A DNA stretch of 64,000 nt from Basidiobolus meristosporus CBS 931.73 (taxonomy: Eukaryota; Basidiobolomycota; Basidiobolomycetes; Basidiobolales; Basidiobolaceae). Positions 21,259-35,531 of the stretch are shown here, one piece after another (position 1 is the first letter of the stretch; each line of letters starts with the position of its first letter). The notes below the pieces were generated by a model that was given only the letters and a program-made list of their open reading frames with translations, was not told the DNA's origin and did not search any database. Where the stretch lies: NCBI GenBank assembly GCA_002104905.1, contig MCFE01000338.1:1-64000 (forward strand), given 5' to 3'. The translations under genes were made by a program, and so were the position numbers.

Positions 21259-24200
21259 TCAAATCTTGCAAAAACTGAATACTTGAGCTAGATCAACGTA
21301 GCGCCTACCGCACTTACTTAGGTACTTATTTACTTGATCCTTCATACGTGCCGCATCTGCTCTATGCGTTGTACATAAGGCCTGGATTTTGGCTTCAAAC
21401 TCAGTTCCAGCTGCATTCTTCCGGATTTTGTCTTCATCAAACAAGCTCTCATAGTACTTCAATTGAGTATACAGCTCAGTGTCGCTGTATTGATATGCCA
21501 CGGTTCCTTTGTGGCGCATCAAGCAGCGGCGTCCGTAGACTGACATGGATTTGGAGCGATGTCCGCATTGGGGATCCTCACATACCAACCATCCTTCATT
21601 ATACTGGCTAATATGGGTACGAATCGCGAGCTTCAATTGGGCAGCCAGAGAGCCGAGAGAGGCATACTTGCCACAAGAGGGATTGGGGCATTTGAATCCG
21701 GACACCACACTGCTGTCTTGCACCACTGCGGTTCCAGGAAACTCGTACACTTGATGGCAGTGTCTACACTTTGGAGAAAATCTGGTGGCATTTTTGAATC
21801 GGTCGGCATCAGGAATTTGAGAATCCAGTGTGGTGAATCTTTCGTTCGAGGCTCTGGCTGCAGTACTATGGTACTTGGAAGAATCAAGTCCTAGACAATG
21901 GGCAATGTGGGCGGCATCTGTGCCCTCAATGGGATCGCATAATCTGGCCACTGGGGGATGAACCTGTTGGTTCAGATACCACTCAATATCGATCGTCAAA
22001 GGTGAACCTTGACGTGTGACATCGTCAGGGTGGTATGCTCTTTCCGCATAAGAAGATTTCGTAGACTGGTTGTCGTCAGAGGCTCGGCAGATGACGAAGG
22101 GGACGGTGTCTCCAGCACGAATACTGATTCCCTTGGATTTCATCCGCAATGCCACTTGAACGTGAGGCTGGCTCTTGGCATCAGCGTAATCCTCGGGGTT
22201 TTTCGTAAGTCCCTTGTTGATGATGAACTTATTGATGGGAGTAAGGCCGTTGCGAACCTCTTCCCCAATCTTTACCAGATACTTGTGTATTCTTTCGACC
22301 GCCTCCTCCCGATTATCTCCCGAAAAGATTTCCTGCAAAACGAAATTGGATACATCATGGGAGAGATCGCACCAATCACGTCGGACCAAATCCAGACCTT
22401 TGGTCTCCATGGTGGTTTCTTCTTTGCCATCCCGTTCCTCAAGCTTCAGCGCGGCGTACTTTTTCTTCTTGAGCAGGAGCATTCTTTTGAACACTCCGTC
22501 CATCTCAAGTTCCAATAGACGGTAGCGCTCGTTGACCTTCTTCTTGAAGTAACTTCCTATTTTCCGGACGTCCTCGAGTAATTCGGTGTTGGTGTTGATC
22601 ATGATGGAATCTGTATCACCATAGATTACATCCAGTCGCTCCGCTTCAGCCAAATCAACAGTGTTTTGGAGAATCTCTCTTCCCTTGGAGGTAATCAGCA
22701 TGGCGAGCTGTTTGGCATAGAAACGCGAGTGCGTAAAACCGAGACAACCGTACATACTGTTGGCGGTCAACTTCAAAGCCTTCTGCCGGATGTCGTATTG
22801 CTCTAGCTCCAGAGGAGAGGCTCTAGGGTTTTTCATTAGCCCTTTGACGGTCTTTCTTTTCTCGACTAGGGTGTGAATAAGTCTTGGTAGGACACCTTGG
22901 TCAATATCAGTATCAGGCACTTCTGGGATTTGGTCCGGGTCATTCTCATCCTTTCTATCCACTGTGGTGAAACAAATATTGAACTCCTGGATGATCGAGG
23001 GATAAAGACTATTGAAATCAAGAAGCAGCACGTATTTGTCGTATAAGCCTTTCTTTGGCTCTAAAACGAGACCACCGGTGTAAGCTGGCTTACGTCTACC
23101 GGTCTTACGCGTCTCTTGCTCTTCGTCCGGACCGTCGCCGTCAAGCTCCATGTTAACAACAGCTCTAGATTTACTATTGAATGTCTTGTCGGGGCAGATA
23201 TACTTGTTGCGATGAAACTCATGGAGTAGAAGGTATTCGTTTCTTTCAGCACGCGCACCTGTCATAGTACGAGACCACAAGTTACCGGCCAAATTGGTCA
23301 ACTGTTTCGTTAAAGGAAGTATCTGTAATCGGAACATGAGGGAGATGGTCAGATATGCATCAAACTCGCAGTGCTTGAGGATGTACATAAGGTCCCGGGA
23401 GGAATTGAAATAATACGGGATCTTCTCGAACTCAATGTTCTCCCGGTTAATCTTCAGTTCTGTCTTGGCCAAGTTAGATAAACTATAACTAGTTGCTCGG
23501 ATCAAATCTTTCGTTGCCAGATACGTGTCGCAAATAATTCTCCCGCTCACGATGGCTTTCTCGGCGTATGTAGAGTCGCCCATACCGCCAGCGCCAGCCT
23601 GAAGCTGAGGCCATTGGGTTCTTCTTAGTCTTCCAAGACGCGACCAGTGATCAACTTTGTTTGCTTTCATGCGGTGTAGAAGCACATCCAAATCAAAGCC
23701 TACAAAGTTGTGCCCGACGATTACATCCGGATCGGCCTTGTGAATAATGGCTACCGTAGAGAATTAGAACTCATGTTGTACTTTCCTAATGCCTAGTGCA
23801 AAAATTACCAATGAGATAGTTCAAGAGCGCTCTCTCAGTTCTAGAAATCTCCAGCTTCCACTTTTGTTTTTGTACCTGATCGCTGAACCCGACAGGGTAT
23901 GGCATTTCATTAAGCTGTCTGACCACGGTGTACTGAGAGCATGGAAGTTTGTCCATATATGAGGTGCTGTCGATTGGGACTTGATCATATACCAGGGTAC
24001 TGGCCATGACAATCTCATTAGCATGCTTTTGGGTGTTCATGACCGTTTTCAAGCTGAGACTCAAGACTGTTAATGGAGGAGTAGGCTTCATGTTGTCGCA
24101 CTCTTTCACTGGGTTGACTTCTTTAGGATTATTCGAGGTAACCTCCAGCTTGCACCAGGACATCTAAATCGACGCAGAGTCAAAGGAATGCCAGTCAATG

Positions 24201-26153
24201 CATCAACAATCGGAAAGTAAACTTACATTTCGATTACTGAACTGAGGGTTCTTGATTTTGAGCCAACAAGGGCCCATGATGTTCCTTTTGATGATAAATG
24301 ACTCTAGAGCACTTGTATTTGTGCCAAACACCCTCTCAAAAGTCTCCCCGGTCAGATCGCTTGGTAGTTGTGGAACTAGAAGGGAACCACCGATTATGAG
24401 AACCATTCATCTAGATGAGCAAATGATTGAAAGGACTTACGGTTATAGGAATACACGACTTTCAAGTAGTCGGATTCAGCGGGTACGTCCATGATTTCAA
24501 ACGCATATTTACGGACAACCTCCTTTGCTCCCCAAGAACTGATGTTGTACTTCGAACAGACTTTACGGAATTCTTGGTACACATCAGACATGGTCACTTC
24601 GACATCAGTTGGATTTCCAGCGCCTAATGATCGGATGGTTCAATAAGAAATCCAAAAAACATGTGTGCTCCATCTGTAACTCACTGTCAATCTTGGTTTC
24701 CCGAGGGAGGACAAATACGTTTCTTTCAAGATTATTAACAGCCAAACAACAGCTTACATATGCATTTGATGAGCGATTGAAGACCTATGTTGAAGAAAGG
24801 TTAATATCCTGACATCCATGATGCACGGGGATTTGACATTGCATTAACCTTTCCAAAGAAATAGAGGGACCCGTTCTTCTCAAATACATCAATCCAATAA
24901 AGATCCAAAGTGCCATCCTCTTCCAGAACATGATCATTGAGTGAGCCAGCACCATTAGTGAATTCAGACTTTGGTTGTGTGGGTTGATCCATATTTGACG
25001 AGATCTTTTCCTGAATCTTCATCCAGGAGGTTTTGTCCTCCTCAGTCTCTGATTTGATTTTAACTGGAGAGATGGGCTCAACCTTCACATTCGAAATAGC
25101 CTCAGCTTTAACTTTCTGGTCGGTAGACTCGACCCCCTCCATGGTATCTTCCAAATCATCATTGAAGTCGTTGAAGTCGATATCTTGGAATTCAGCGAAC
25201 GCGTTTTCCGCCATGCTGCGGAATGTGGAGCGTTGCTCGATGCCGCTGCTCTCTTTCTTTGCAGGCTAGGATATTTGCACTTGAATAAGTATCAATCCTT
25301 CAAGATCACCCGAAATTGATAGGCTTACCTGAACATTGCTCTGCCACGTCGGAGTGGTATCCTCTTCCAGCTTTACGTCAGGCAATGATATATTCTTTGT
25401 TTCGCTCTGATTACCAAATAGCGCCAATTGCTTGATGTGCTGTGAATCGGTCACGGCGGTGTTTAACTTTTGTTTTTTTAGAATACGAGTGTTGACACTC
25501 GAATCCATATCATTCAGCAGGGAGTTCATGAATTCTTGCTCGTTAGCTGATGAGGTAACCTAAGTTGGGAGCGTTGAGTAAGTAATAGAAGGTTTTGGTA
25601 AAATCGCCAAGGATAACCTACATTTTTGGCTGCAGAACCTATGCTTTGGTGAGCTCTAGTGAAAAAGGGGTTGATTTTCTCTTTCTTAATCTTTCCCTCC
25701 TTCTTACTCTTTGAACCTCTCTTTCTCTTGGGAGTTCCTGAGGTTTCGAGAACGTTATTAACCAAAGCACGCAGAAAGTGAATATGGGTTTATGTTACCA
25801 TTATTCTGTGTAGTATCGTTGTCAGAAAACTCATCGGAATATTCCTCTTGGCCCCAATCTTCAGTACCGTGGTCAACATAACCACTGCCGTCGTCGTCCA
25901 CTACGAAATCCTGCTCTTCCAAACGAGATCTCACTAATTTCGAGTATTCTTTCTCGTCCACTTCGTCATATATGATGTCTTCTTGCACCTTTTACGTATG
26001 AGATCTGAGCAAGGATGAAGGGGACAAAGTTAAGTAAAAAGCGTTTACCTCGTACGTCTTTATTCTAGATTCGCCTCTCTGTTTGAGCTCACGAAGCTGT
26101 GCATATTTCTCGCCCTTGTTTTCTCGAGTCCGAAGGCGTCTCTCGTTAGTCAT
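21259..26153 (-). CDS. POL1: DNA polymerase alpha catalytic subunit
   Basis: Family B polymerase that extends primase RNA primers in lagging-strand initiation. Ten exons: 26153-26049, 25988-25799, 25737-25622, 25559-25329, 25265-24849, 24784-24685, 24623-24441, 24375-24227, 24163-23809, 23750-21259. All phases agree, giving 1445 aa, close to the family's usual ~1460. An acidic, Ser-rich N-terminus is followed by the degenerate exonuclease domain ([16 protein letters not shown]). Polymerase motif A is [16 protein letters not shown], motif [14 protein letters not shown] and motif [11 protein letters not shown]. The C-terminus has two zinc clusters: [10 protein letters not shown] with CPNPSCGK, and [10 protein letters not shown] with GRRCLMRH. 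Partners are the B subunit and primase. It is divergent from NDUFAF3 across 670 bases. Confidence 0.97.
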
Positions 26154-26823
26154 ACTTTTAGGATAAAGCTAGCGCCCGCTACTGGTATCAGTCAGGTAAC
26201 GATTATTCAGTTCACCAAGTAGAATAAGAAACTTCCAGTGTTGGTGAATTTTTCAACGAGTATCATACACCACAGGGTTGGGAACCAGCAGTACACACGA
26301 TCTTTTGGAATTCAGTTCGTATTGTTATTGTTTACCCAATCCAGTCGAATTCAAGATGAAATCAAAACAAACTACACACGTTGGACTTGCAAATCAACTA
26401 ATTTCAAGCCAATCTTCACACTATACTTGTATGATCATTTAATGCAGGGATTGAAATGTCCGCGAAATAGTCAAACCTAATTATACCGCTGAAATATAGG
26501 CTAGGTAAATGAGGATCTCGCGATTAAATCTGGGACTCCAGTATCAGCAGATGTTTCTTACTTAAAAACATCCACTTTCTTAAGAGTCCGAAAGTATGGC
26601 TAACCATCGCAACTTGCTTCTTTTTATCTGAACACAAGTGATGATTCATTGGCTGTGGGCCAAAAGGTCACCTGATTCTGATCACGATGGGGGTTGGGTG
26701 CTCTAATTGGTATACTCCCCACACCCACATACGAAATTTTTGATCTCATGTAATCGTTCATTGTGGCTTAACATTTCCGTACCATAACCCGAGGTTGCTG
26801 CTTCGCAAATACAAGTCACCATA
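26154..26823. other. divergent promoter region
   Basis: Upstream region of POL1 (minus) and NDUFAF3 (plus). I see no gene and no clear ACGCGT cell-cycle box. Confidence 0.45.
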
Positions 26824-27513
26824 ATGCAGTGTCTGTATCGTCCTTCCTTCGGCATTCTCTCTCGCTACAGCGCCGCGCAAAAATCCGCGACCCTCGGTTT
26901 ATTCAGGAAATTCTCCAACACAGGTGCACGTTTATATGGGGAAGATCATACACCGCTAGTCAACATTCTCGCCCGAAAGGCCTCTTCACCTGCCATCGAT
27001 ATCATAGGCATTGATACTTTTACCCTAAGCGACGGTGAGAAGATCCAAGGTCCTATCATTATCTTAAACGGAACCGTCTTCGAATGGAACGTTCCTTATG
27101 GTAAAAAGAACGATGCCAAGCCTTTCGACACTTGGGTACCGGAAATGTTCAAATTGTTCGAAGTGGTTTCTCCCAAGCCTGGTAAATAAGTGGCATATGG
27201 CTTTAGCAGAAAGAATTTCTCGTCTAACTCACTAGATACTACAGAAATTTTGGTCCTTGGAACTGGTGACGATTTAGTACCTTTACCGGAAAGTCTTCGA
27301 CAATATCTCTTCAAACAAGGAGTCCAGATTGAGATCCAGAATACTGTACGAGTAATCCTAGCTCTACCTGATGTTGAACCGATATTTATTAACTATTGTT
27401 TTTGATAGAGGAGTGCCTGCCAAACCTACAACGTTTTACTTGATGAAGAACGTGCCGTTTCCGCGGCATTGCTACCTAGACTTCGATCTGTAAAGCTTGA
27501 CAAGAAACTCTAA
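26824..27513 (+). CDS. NDUFAF3: mitochondrial complex I assembly factor NDUFAF3-like
   Basis: Assists assembly of the NADH dehydrogenase Q module in the mitochondrial matrix or inner membrane. Three exons, 26824-27181, 27245-27345 and 27409-27513, give 187 aa. An Arg/Ser-rich N-terminus (about 35 residues) is a likely presequence. The domain shows IDIIGIDTFTLSDGE, GPIIILNGTVFEWNVP, EILVLGTGDDLVPLP, and after intron 2 RSACQTYNVLLDEERAVSAALLP. The last block matches the family's NACATFN...EGR...AALIP pattern. Presence indicates that this fungus keeps respiratory complex I, in agreement with NDUFB10 at 54.4-54.9 kb. Confidence 0.87.
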
Positions 27514-27712
27514 TTGTTGCATCTCAGTCATTATCTTCCACACCTGATAGTATTGTACACGTTCAGAGAAAACTTTCGGATTTTCTGGCATGATCTCTCG
27601 ATCTTGTGTGATGTTAAATAAAATCTAATTAAAATTTATTATTCACAATTCCAAGACCACCAAATCTCGTAAGTAATTACCAATGAGTACATAGGAATCA
27701 ACATATTGATTA

Positions 27713-29706
<1,994 letters not shown>

Positions 29707-30800
29707 TCACATGGTTCATCCTTACGTGCTTAACCAGCACTTAGTCGATTCAATTCGTAATCTAACTTTTGAGCACTCTTCTTCGTGTAATTAGAATTCA
29801 TCAATTTATAAATTGTATTATTTCAACACATGGCTTACGTAGTTGGGTTTGGAGTCTTAATGATACTGTTTATTGACGGATATTTCTGCAAATGTACATG
29901 GGGTATTACCGGGTACCAGGTGGCTTGTAAAATTGAATGTTACTGTGAATCATCAACGATTGATAGTTGAGAAGGCTCGATAAGATCTACTTCACACCAT
30001 CCTCAATATCATACATACTGAGTCTAGGCCTGCTTTTGACTCGCTTCAAAAACCTATGCCGCAATGGTATCCAAGCTTCATGTATTTGGGCGCACGTTGG
30101 TTACGACCGGTTAGAATTTCTGTATATGGATCCTTTGGGGTTAGCAAAGCAACAAAGCGACGGGAAGCCTGTTCCCAACGAGAGACACCTCGAACCTCCA
30201 CCACGACATGGAGAATGGTCAACAGAATCGAGACGACGACAAATAGCGAGGAATCCATGTTGATGCGAAGTAAGGAATTTATCTTTGAAGAGCAACATTG
30301 TTCACGAGTTTTATAGTGTTTTGGAAAATTCCGATTAAGAACTCATTGGGTAAGGAGTGGTGGTCACAAGGAAACGGAATAGACCATTATAATGTTGGGC
30401 TTTGCCACAATCCATCACGAAATGATTGTGTGATACAGGTGGTTTAGGATGATTTGCTGCATTGCCAGTGCTTACCTACCACCGCCATTACTACTGACCA
30501 TGCTCACCACCCCCTATTTAATTTGGGTTATTTTGGCATCTCATGCACCGGATTGTTCCTTATGCAACGCTGTTATTCTCCTCATGCACTCCGTTGAAAG
30601 CGTGAAGAGGTATCATTGCCACCGTCTCCCCTGCGATCATTGGGGCTGTTAGGGTTTAGTCCCGATTTACCCCAGGTGGATTCATTGCAGTGATTGAAAT
30701 AGATTTGGAACATTGAACGGTCTTGGAACGCGAAAGGCTATTCACCAAGATATCAAGGGTAACTTTATATACGAGTATAGTCTGTGTACAAAATGCTAAA
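29707..30800. other. intergenic
   Basis: About 1.1 kb between PCNA copy 2 and the RsfS gene. The only candidate is the 70-codon minus frame at 30046-30258, listed separately with low confidence. Confidence 0.45.
30046..30258 (-). CDS. possible small membrane protein
   Basis: Open frame of 70 aa with one hydrophobic N-terminal segment (SSLFVVVSILLTILHVVVEV) and a basic tail. No family is recognised. Overlapping frames on both strands are also open, so coding status is weak. It could be a spliced small single-pass membrane protein or a chance frame. Confidence 0.25.
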   Translation of the reverse strand: MDSSLFVVVSILLTILHVVVEVRGVSRWEQASRRFVALLTPKDPYTEILTGRNQRAPKYMKLGYHCGIGF

Positions 30801-31705
30801 TTAATTGTCTGGTGTACGATTCCAATCTTGCTCGACTTTTTGGATTAGTTCCTCACGATCAAACTTGCGGACTTCAGTGGCATCACGCCAGGTGAGCAGA
30901 GGGTCGGTGAACGGCATCCACAGGCTCTCAAGGTCGTATTTTTTACGGGATTCTGAAGAAAACAGTTGAACGACCATCTTTGAAAGATCGATCAATGTCC
31001 AGTCCTCACTGTTTCGTCCCTCAACGTGGATATGTGAGGGGATCGACTTATCGAATGGACGGTGGCGCTTGACCTAGACATTTCGTTGGTTAGTATGAGT
31101 CGACCACACCCAAACTCCCCAGGAGTCGTAACAACACTCACCTTGCGTAGTAATTCTTCAGCCAACGAGTCCAAGTGACGAGCGGAAGTTGCTTCCGCGA
31201 CAATCATATAGTCTGTCCATTCACACTTTCTGCGCATATCCAACACCACAAGGTTCTGTGCTTTTTCTTTTTTCAGGAAATCGACGCATTTCTCCAACGT
31301 CAACAGTCCATCCTCGGCGGTGATTTTCTCCTCGCTCGTATCGTATCCGCCCCCGGGCTGCAGGTTTTGGGCCTTACGCTGCCAAAGTGGTACGAAGCTG
31401 CTTTTGTCTCCGTCGATTAGCGGAGTCTGCTCGTATTCAGGGTCAACAAACCAGTCGTCGTTGGCATTTTCTTGGTCCTCGTCGTCGTCCTGTAGAGCGA
31501 ACAACTCGGGAAACTCTTCCGGGTTTAATGTTTCTAATTCCTGCTCTTTTGAAACGGGGTCTTTCGAGTCCGTATCCTGTGTGGTGGTTTTCTTGGTGTT
31601 GAAGAGTCTATGCTGGAAGGGTGAAGGTCTCGTAAAGGTAGCCACTCTTATCCCAAGAGTGGCTGTTGTGAATGGGGAGGGAGCCCTGAGGAAATTGCGT
31701 AACAT
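30801..31705 (-). CDS. mitochondrial ribosome silencing/assembly factor, RsfS family
   Basis: Binds the large ribosomal subunit near uL14 and prevents premature subunit joining; the mitochondrial members (MALSU1 type) aid mitoribosome biogenesis. Exons 31705-31142 and 31073-30801 give 278 aa. An N-terminal presequence (MLRNFLRAPSPF...RLFNT) and an acidic low-complexity region precede the RsfS domain from about residue 135. Motifs are VVLDMRRKCEWTDYMIVAEATSARHL, then SHIHVEGRNSEDWTLIDLSKMVVQLF after the intron. The domain ends RKKYDLESLW. The N-terminal extension of ~130 residues is longer than in the bacterial protein (~105-120 aa in total). Confidence 0.87.
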
Positions 31706-32065
31706 GGGGATATGTGCTATGTGAACAGGTGAATAGATGGATTTGATACAATTCTATGAAAGGTTTCCTAACCACAAAGTATACTGCAGAACGGACCAAA
31801 TAACAAAATTCAATTCAATGAAAAAAATTTCCTTGTCCAGGTAGCAGTAGATTAAAATTTTGATGTTTTACTCGGGCCAATCATGAATCCGCAATAACGC
31901 TTTCTTGCCATAAAAGTCTCTACACAGTGGTTACATGCGTGACTGCAAAATGAGAAATGAGCTTATCTGCTCCAGCGTTGATTCAAGCAAGTGAACGCTC
32001 GATTTTTATTGAAAGTGTAATTATGACCAGCAGGATAAAATACCTGATTTGCTATGAACATGGCT
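31706..32065. other. intergenic
   Basis: Promoter of the RsfS gene and 3' region of LPMO-like copy 1. AT-rich, no gene seen. Confidence 0.45.
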
Positions 32066-32516
32066 CTAGTTGATTTTTACATCAGCGCAGTTGACATAGT
32101 TCTCGTTAGTAAGTTGGGCATTCCAGTGGAATCGAAGCACGCACTGCTCACAGACAACCCCCTTGGGCAGTTGCACAGATAGTGCTTTGGTCGCCAGTAC
32201 GCTCAGCACAATTCCAGGTATGGATTGTCTTGAACCCGGAGTCTGGGTGGGTTGACAGGTCAATGCTGCAGCTACCCTTGTGTGCAGCACCAATTTCCCA
32301 GCTAATTGAGATGCTGGATCCGGACTTGTAGGCTGTGCTTGGTTTACCAGGAGGGTTACCACCACACGGCATGCTGTTATTTGGGCCACGGGTAATGGTC
32401 AGTCCATTGCCCTTATCACCAGGAGGGGTTCTTACTTCAGGTTTGCTCATATAGCCATGTCCCAGAACGTGAATGATGAACGAAATCAGCAAAGTAATGA
32501 CGAAAAGTTTGGTCAT
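32066..32516 (-). CDS. small LPMO-like (chitin-binding type 4) protein, copy 1, frameshifted
   Basis: Signal peptide (MTKLFVITLLISFIIHVLG) then mature His1 in HGYMSKPEVRTPPGDKG. The second brace His is in AAHKGSCSIDLS. Relative to copy 2 an extra base at about 32181 shifts the frame after residue 112, so the open frame stops at 32148 (122 aa). The conserved end, VCEQCVLRFHWNAQ and NYVNCADVKIN, is still present in the next frame to the stop at 32066. I give the span of the full ancestral gene. It may be a recent pseudogene or an assembly error. A good TATA lies about 58 bases upstream. Confidence 0.75.
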
Positions 32517-33037
32517 ATTTCTTGGTGTCTATCCTTGTTGTAGTTGAATGGCAGGTCAAATTGATGAAAGTGGCTTTATATAATATAGCAGCGTACCCCG
32601 ATCTGATTACAGACCTGACAATAAGGATTGCATCTGTTGCAACCGGTATGTAGAAAGTATGATGACCTGAGACTATTACATAATTGATGTGTCCAACGAG
32701 ACTTCACATTTAGATAGCGAGGAGTAGTAGAGGTGCATTTTACCCAGGAAATATCATAAACCCCTGATGGTCCTTTGCTCAAGTGAAGAATGAAACTTTC
32801 TGTAGATGAAGATTGCGATGAACGCCATCTGATTATTAAAACCGTTTCTATCAATGATGTCATCTTCTAACCATAAACTAGGTTCTTATTTTGACAACTA
32901 GCTGTAGACGTTAGTGTAGAATTCTCCCCATGGGATGGATTTTATTTGCTAGAGAAGGTCAGGATACAATGAAATTCGGAATCATGTCCAGCAAGATGCC
33001 CAAAGTGACGGTTGGTCTTTACATGACAGGGAATGCT
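32517..33037. other. intergenic between LPMO-like copies
   Basis: Promoter of copy 1 and 3' region of copy 2. TATA at 32574-32582. No gene seen. Confidence 0.45.
32574..32582 (-). promoter_or_regulatory. TATA element of LPMO-like copy 1
   Basis: TATATAAAG on the minus strand, about 58 bases upstream of the ATG at 32516. Confidence 0.5.
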
Positions 33038-33499
33038 CTAGTTGATTTGTACATCAGCACAGTTGACATAGTTCTCGTTAGTAAGTTGGGCATTCCAGTG
33101 GAATCGAAGCACGCACTGCTCACAGACAACCCCCTTGGGCAATTGCACAGATGTGCTTTGGTCGCCAGTACGCTCAGCACAGTTCCAGGTATGGATTGTC
33201 TTGAACCCGGAGTCTGGGTGGGTTGACAGGTCAATGCTGCAGCTACCCTTGTGTGCAGCACCAATTTCCCAGCTAATTGAGATGCTGGATCCGGACTTGT
33301 AGGTTGTGCTTGGTTTACCAGGAGGGTTACCACCACACGGCATGTTGTTGTTTGGGCCACGGGTAATGGTCAGTCCATTGCCCTTATCACCAGGAGGGGT
33401 TCTTACTTCAGGACTGGTCATGTGTCCATGGGTTGCCACTTGCACAACAAGGACAGCAATAGTGAAGAATGCTAGGAGTATTCTGGAGATGGCAGCCAT
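33038..33499 (-). CDS. small LPMO-like (chitin-binding type 4) protein, copy 2
   Basis: Single exon, 153 aa. The signal peptide ends at about residue 23 (LVVQVAT), leaving His1 in HGHMTSPEVRTPPGDKG. Then come MPCGGNPPGKPS, a second histidine in AAHKGSCSIDLS, TWNCAERTGD, VCEQCVLRFHWNAQ and NYVNCADVQIN. The His1/His2 arrangement and the C-terminal WNAQLTN...NCADV block are those of AA10/AA11/AA15-type copper LPMOs, but the domain is short (~130 aa). The catalytic claim is therefore moderate; X325/Bim1-like non-catalytic copper proteins are an alternative. The intact sibling of copy 1. Confidence 0.8.
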   Translation of the reverse strand: MAAISRILLAFFTIAVLVVQVATHGHMTSPEVRTPPGDKGNGLTITRGPNNNMPCGGNPPGKPSTTYKSGSSISISWEIGAAHKGSCSIDLSTHPDSGFKTIHTWNCAERTGDQSTSVQLPKGVVCEQCVLRFHWNAQLTNENYVNCADVQIN

Positions 33500-34461
33500 T
33501 GTGATAGTAAAGCTCTTTTGTGATGTTCTAGAAGAATTTTACAGCTTAAATAGCTCAAAGTCTTCTCCATGTTGTGTGAATTCAAACCCGATCCCTACTT
33601 TGCCCATTCATTTCATACAAGCTGCATTCTTGATTTCATATTGGAGTTAGAAATTTTGGTCGGTGTCCCACTACTAATTTTGGAGGGACCGTATTACCCT
33701 AGCACTGAATCCTAACACGGAATCCTATTGATCGTTGAAAACTGCCTATTCCTCATCAAGGCTACAATGTGATATTTAACTGGTATTTCTCAGGATACTG
33801 TCTTATTTTAATGTTTCTTTCACGCAGGTGCCTTGTCTCACCTTGCATGTGATCGGTTTAATACTTTATGTGAGGTATCGATACTATTTGGGTGTCACGG
33901 GGAAGGTAAAAATTAATCGCCGCAAGTCATGGTAAGAATTGATCCAATGTTGTGTTTCAAGGGAACAGATGTTGTAACATCCACACCATCAACTTGATAA
34001 CCAATTAGCTATACCTCACTATCACCAAATACTTTATTCTGGCTTATATTTAAATCGAAATGCTAGATTGTATGATACATACGACTTTACTAGCAAAGTA
34101 CTAAAAGAAGTAATCAAATATGTATATATTCAAAACGATTTGCTCAGTTGTAGCGGAGAAAACACCGAATAGTGTCACATATTTCCCAAGTTCCAGTTGG
34201 AAAATTGACCAGAAGTCTAGCTCAGACTGTTCTGTATAAAGTCCTCAGGATTCAGACTATTTGTACATAATAAATACTAGTCATTGCACCACTATCAAGC
34301 CCTGTCCTTCAACACTGATGGTATTTCGAGTACGACACCATGACGTCAATATCAAACTTTTTTAGACAGTTCGAATCGAAAGAAAATCCCATATCAATTC
34401 ATATAGACTTGATGTCGCATTGATCACTTCAGTATTCTTTCTACGCTAGTGACTACCAACA
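33500..34461. other. intergenic
   Basis: About 960 bases of AT-rich sequence between divergent genes. No open frame is supported and no repeat stands out. Confidence 0.45.
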
Positions 34462-35413
34462 ATGACTACTGCTCCAGTTGTAATCATCACCGGCGCATCC
34501 CGGGGTATTGGTCGAGCCATCGCTCTGGACGTCTTGAAACTCGGTGGAAAGGTAATGGCTGTTGCTCGGTCCGAAGCCGAGCTCAAGAAACTACAGGAAG
34601 AAGCTGCCAACCCAGAATCCGTTGCATATTTGGTTGGCGATCTTACTGAGGATGCGGTGGTTAAGAAGGTCGTCGAAGAGACAATCAGCAACTTTGGTAG
34701 AGTCACCTCTGTTGTCTTGAATGCAGGGTAGGCGGCTGTTTTTAGAAGTATCACCCAAACGAGTTTTTAATGAGGTTGGAAATGGTAGAGTCATCGAGCC
34801 AGTGAAATCAATTGCGACTAGCTCTATTGAAGAATGGAAAAAGTAAGAGATCTTGTTTCGTTTGTTGAGAATTTGAGGCTGAATTCAACCTTACTAGACT
34901 TTTCGACATCAACTTTTTCTCCGTGCTGTCTCTTGTGCAACAGTCCCTACCTCACTTGAGAAAAACAAAGGGTAACCTTGTGATGGTGAGCTCGGGAGCA
35001 GGGTACAAAGCCTATGAAGGATGGTCTGCCTACTGCTGGTAATATCGTTATCATATAGAGTTGTTGGTTGCTAATTGGCGCTAACCAAATGTATATTGTA
35101 CAGCTCAAAAGCCGCCATCAATATGCTTGCCTTGAGTGTTTCCAAAGAAGAGACTGACGTCAAATCGATCGCTGTTCGTCCAGGTGCGGTTGATACAGAT
35201 ATGCAAAAAACTATTCGCGAGCTAGGTGTGGGTAACATGGCCGAATACGACTACTCTCGCTTTGTCACAATGAAAACAACCTCTACTCTGGTCAAGCCAG
35301 AAGATTGCGGCTATGTGATGGCCAAGCTGGCAGTTCAGGGTGTTCCAGCTGATCTCAATGGTGAATTTGTTAGCTGGGACGATGTTGCTTTGAAGGACTA
35401 CAGAAGAGAATGA
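34462..35413 (+). CDS. short-chain dehydrogenase/reductase
   Basis: NAD(P)-dependent oxidoreductase of unknown substrate. Four exons, 34462-34727, 34789-34842, 34898-35038 and 35104-35413, give 256 aa. Cofactor motif is VVIITGASRGIGRAIALD (TGxxxGxG). VVLNAGVIEP is the NAG motif, and VMVSSGAGYKAYEGWSAYCCSKAAIN holds the catalytic Ser, Tyr and Lys (YxxxK). VRPGAVDTDMQKTI follows. It resembles the yeast IRC24/YIR036C and benzil-reductase group. Fits a cytosolic detoxification role, as does the adjacent GST, with which it converges about 120 bases apart. Confidence 0.92.
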
Positions 35414-35531
35414 GGTCGTAAAGAAATATACCATTTTTGAATCTGAAGTCCTGTTTGTTGAATAAAGGCAGTACCAATCTAATCTAGAATGACTCGAAGA
35501 ATGCAATCATTTATTTCTAGTGTTTAAATGA

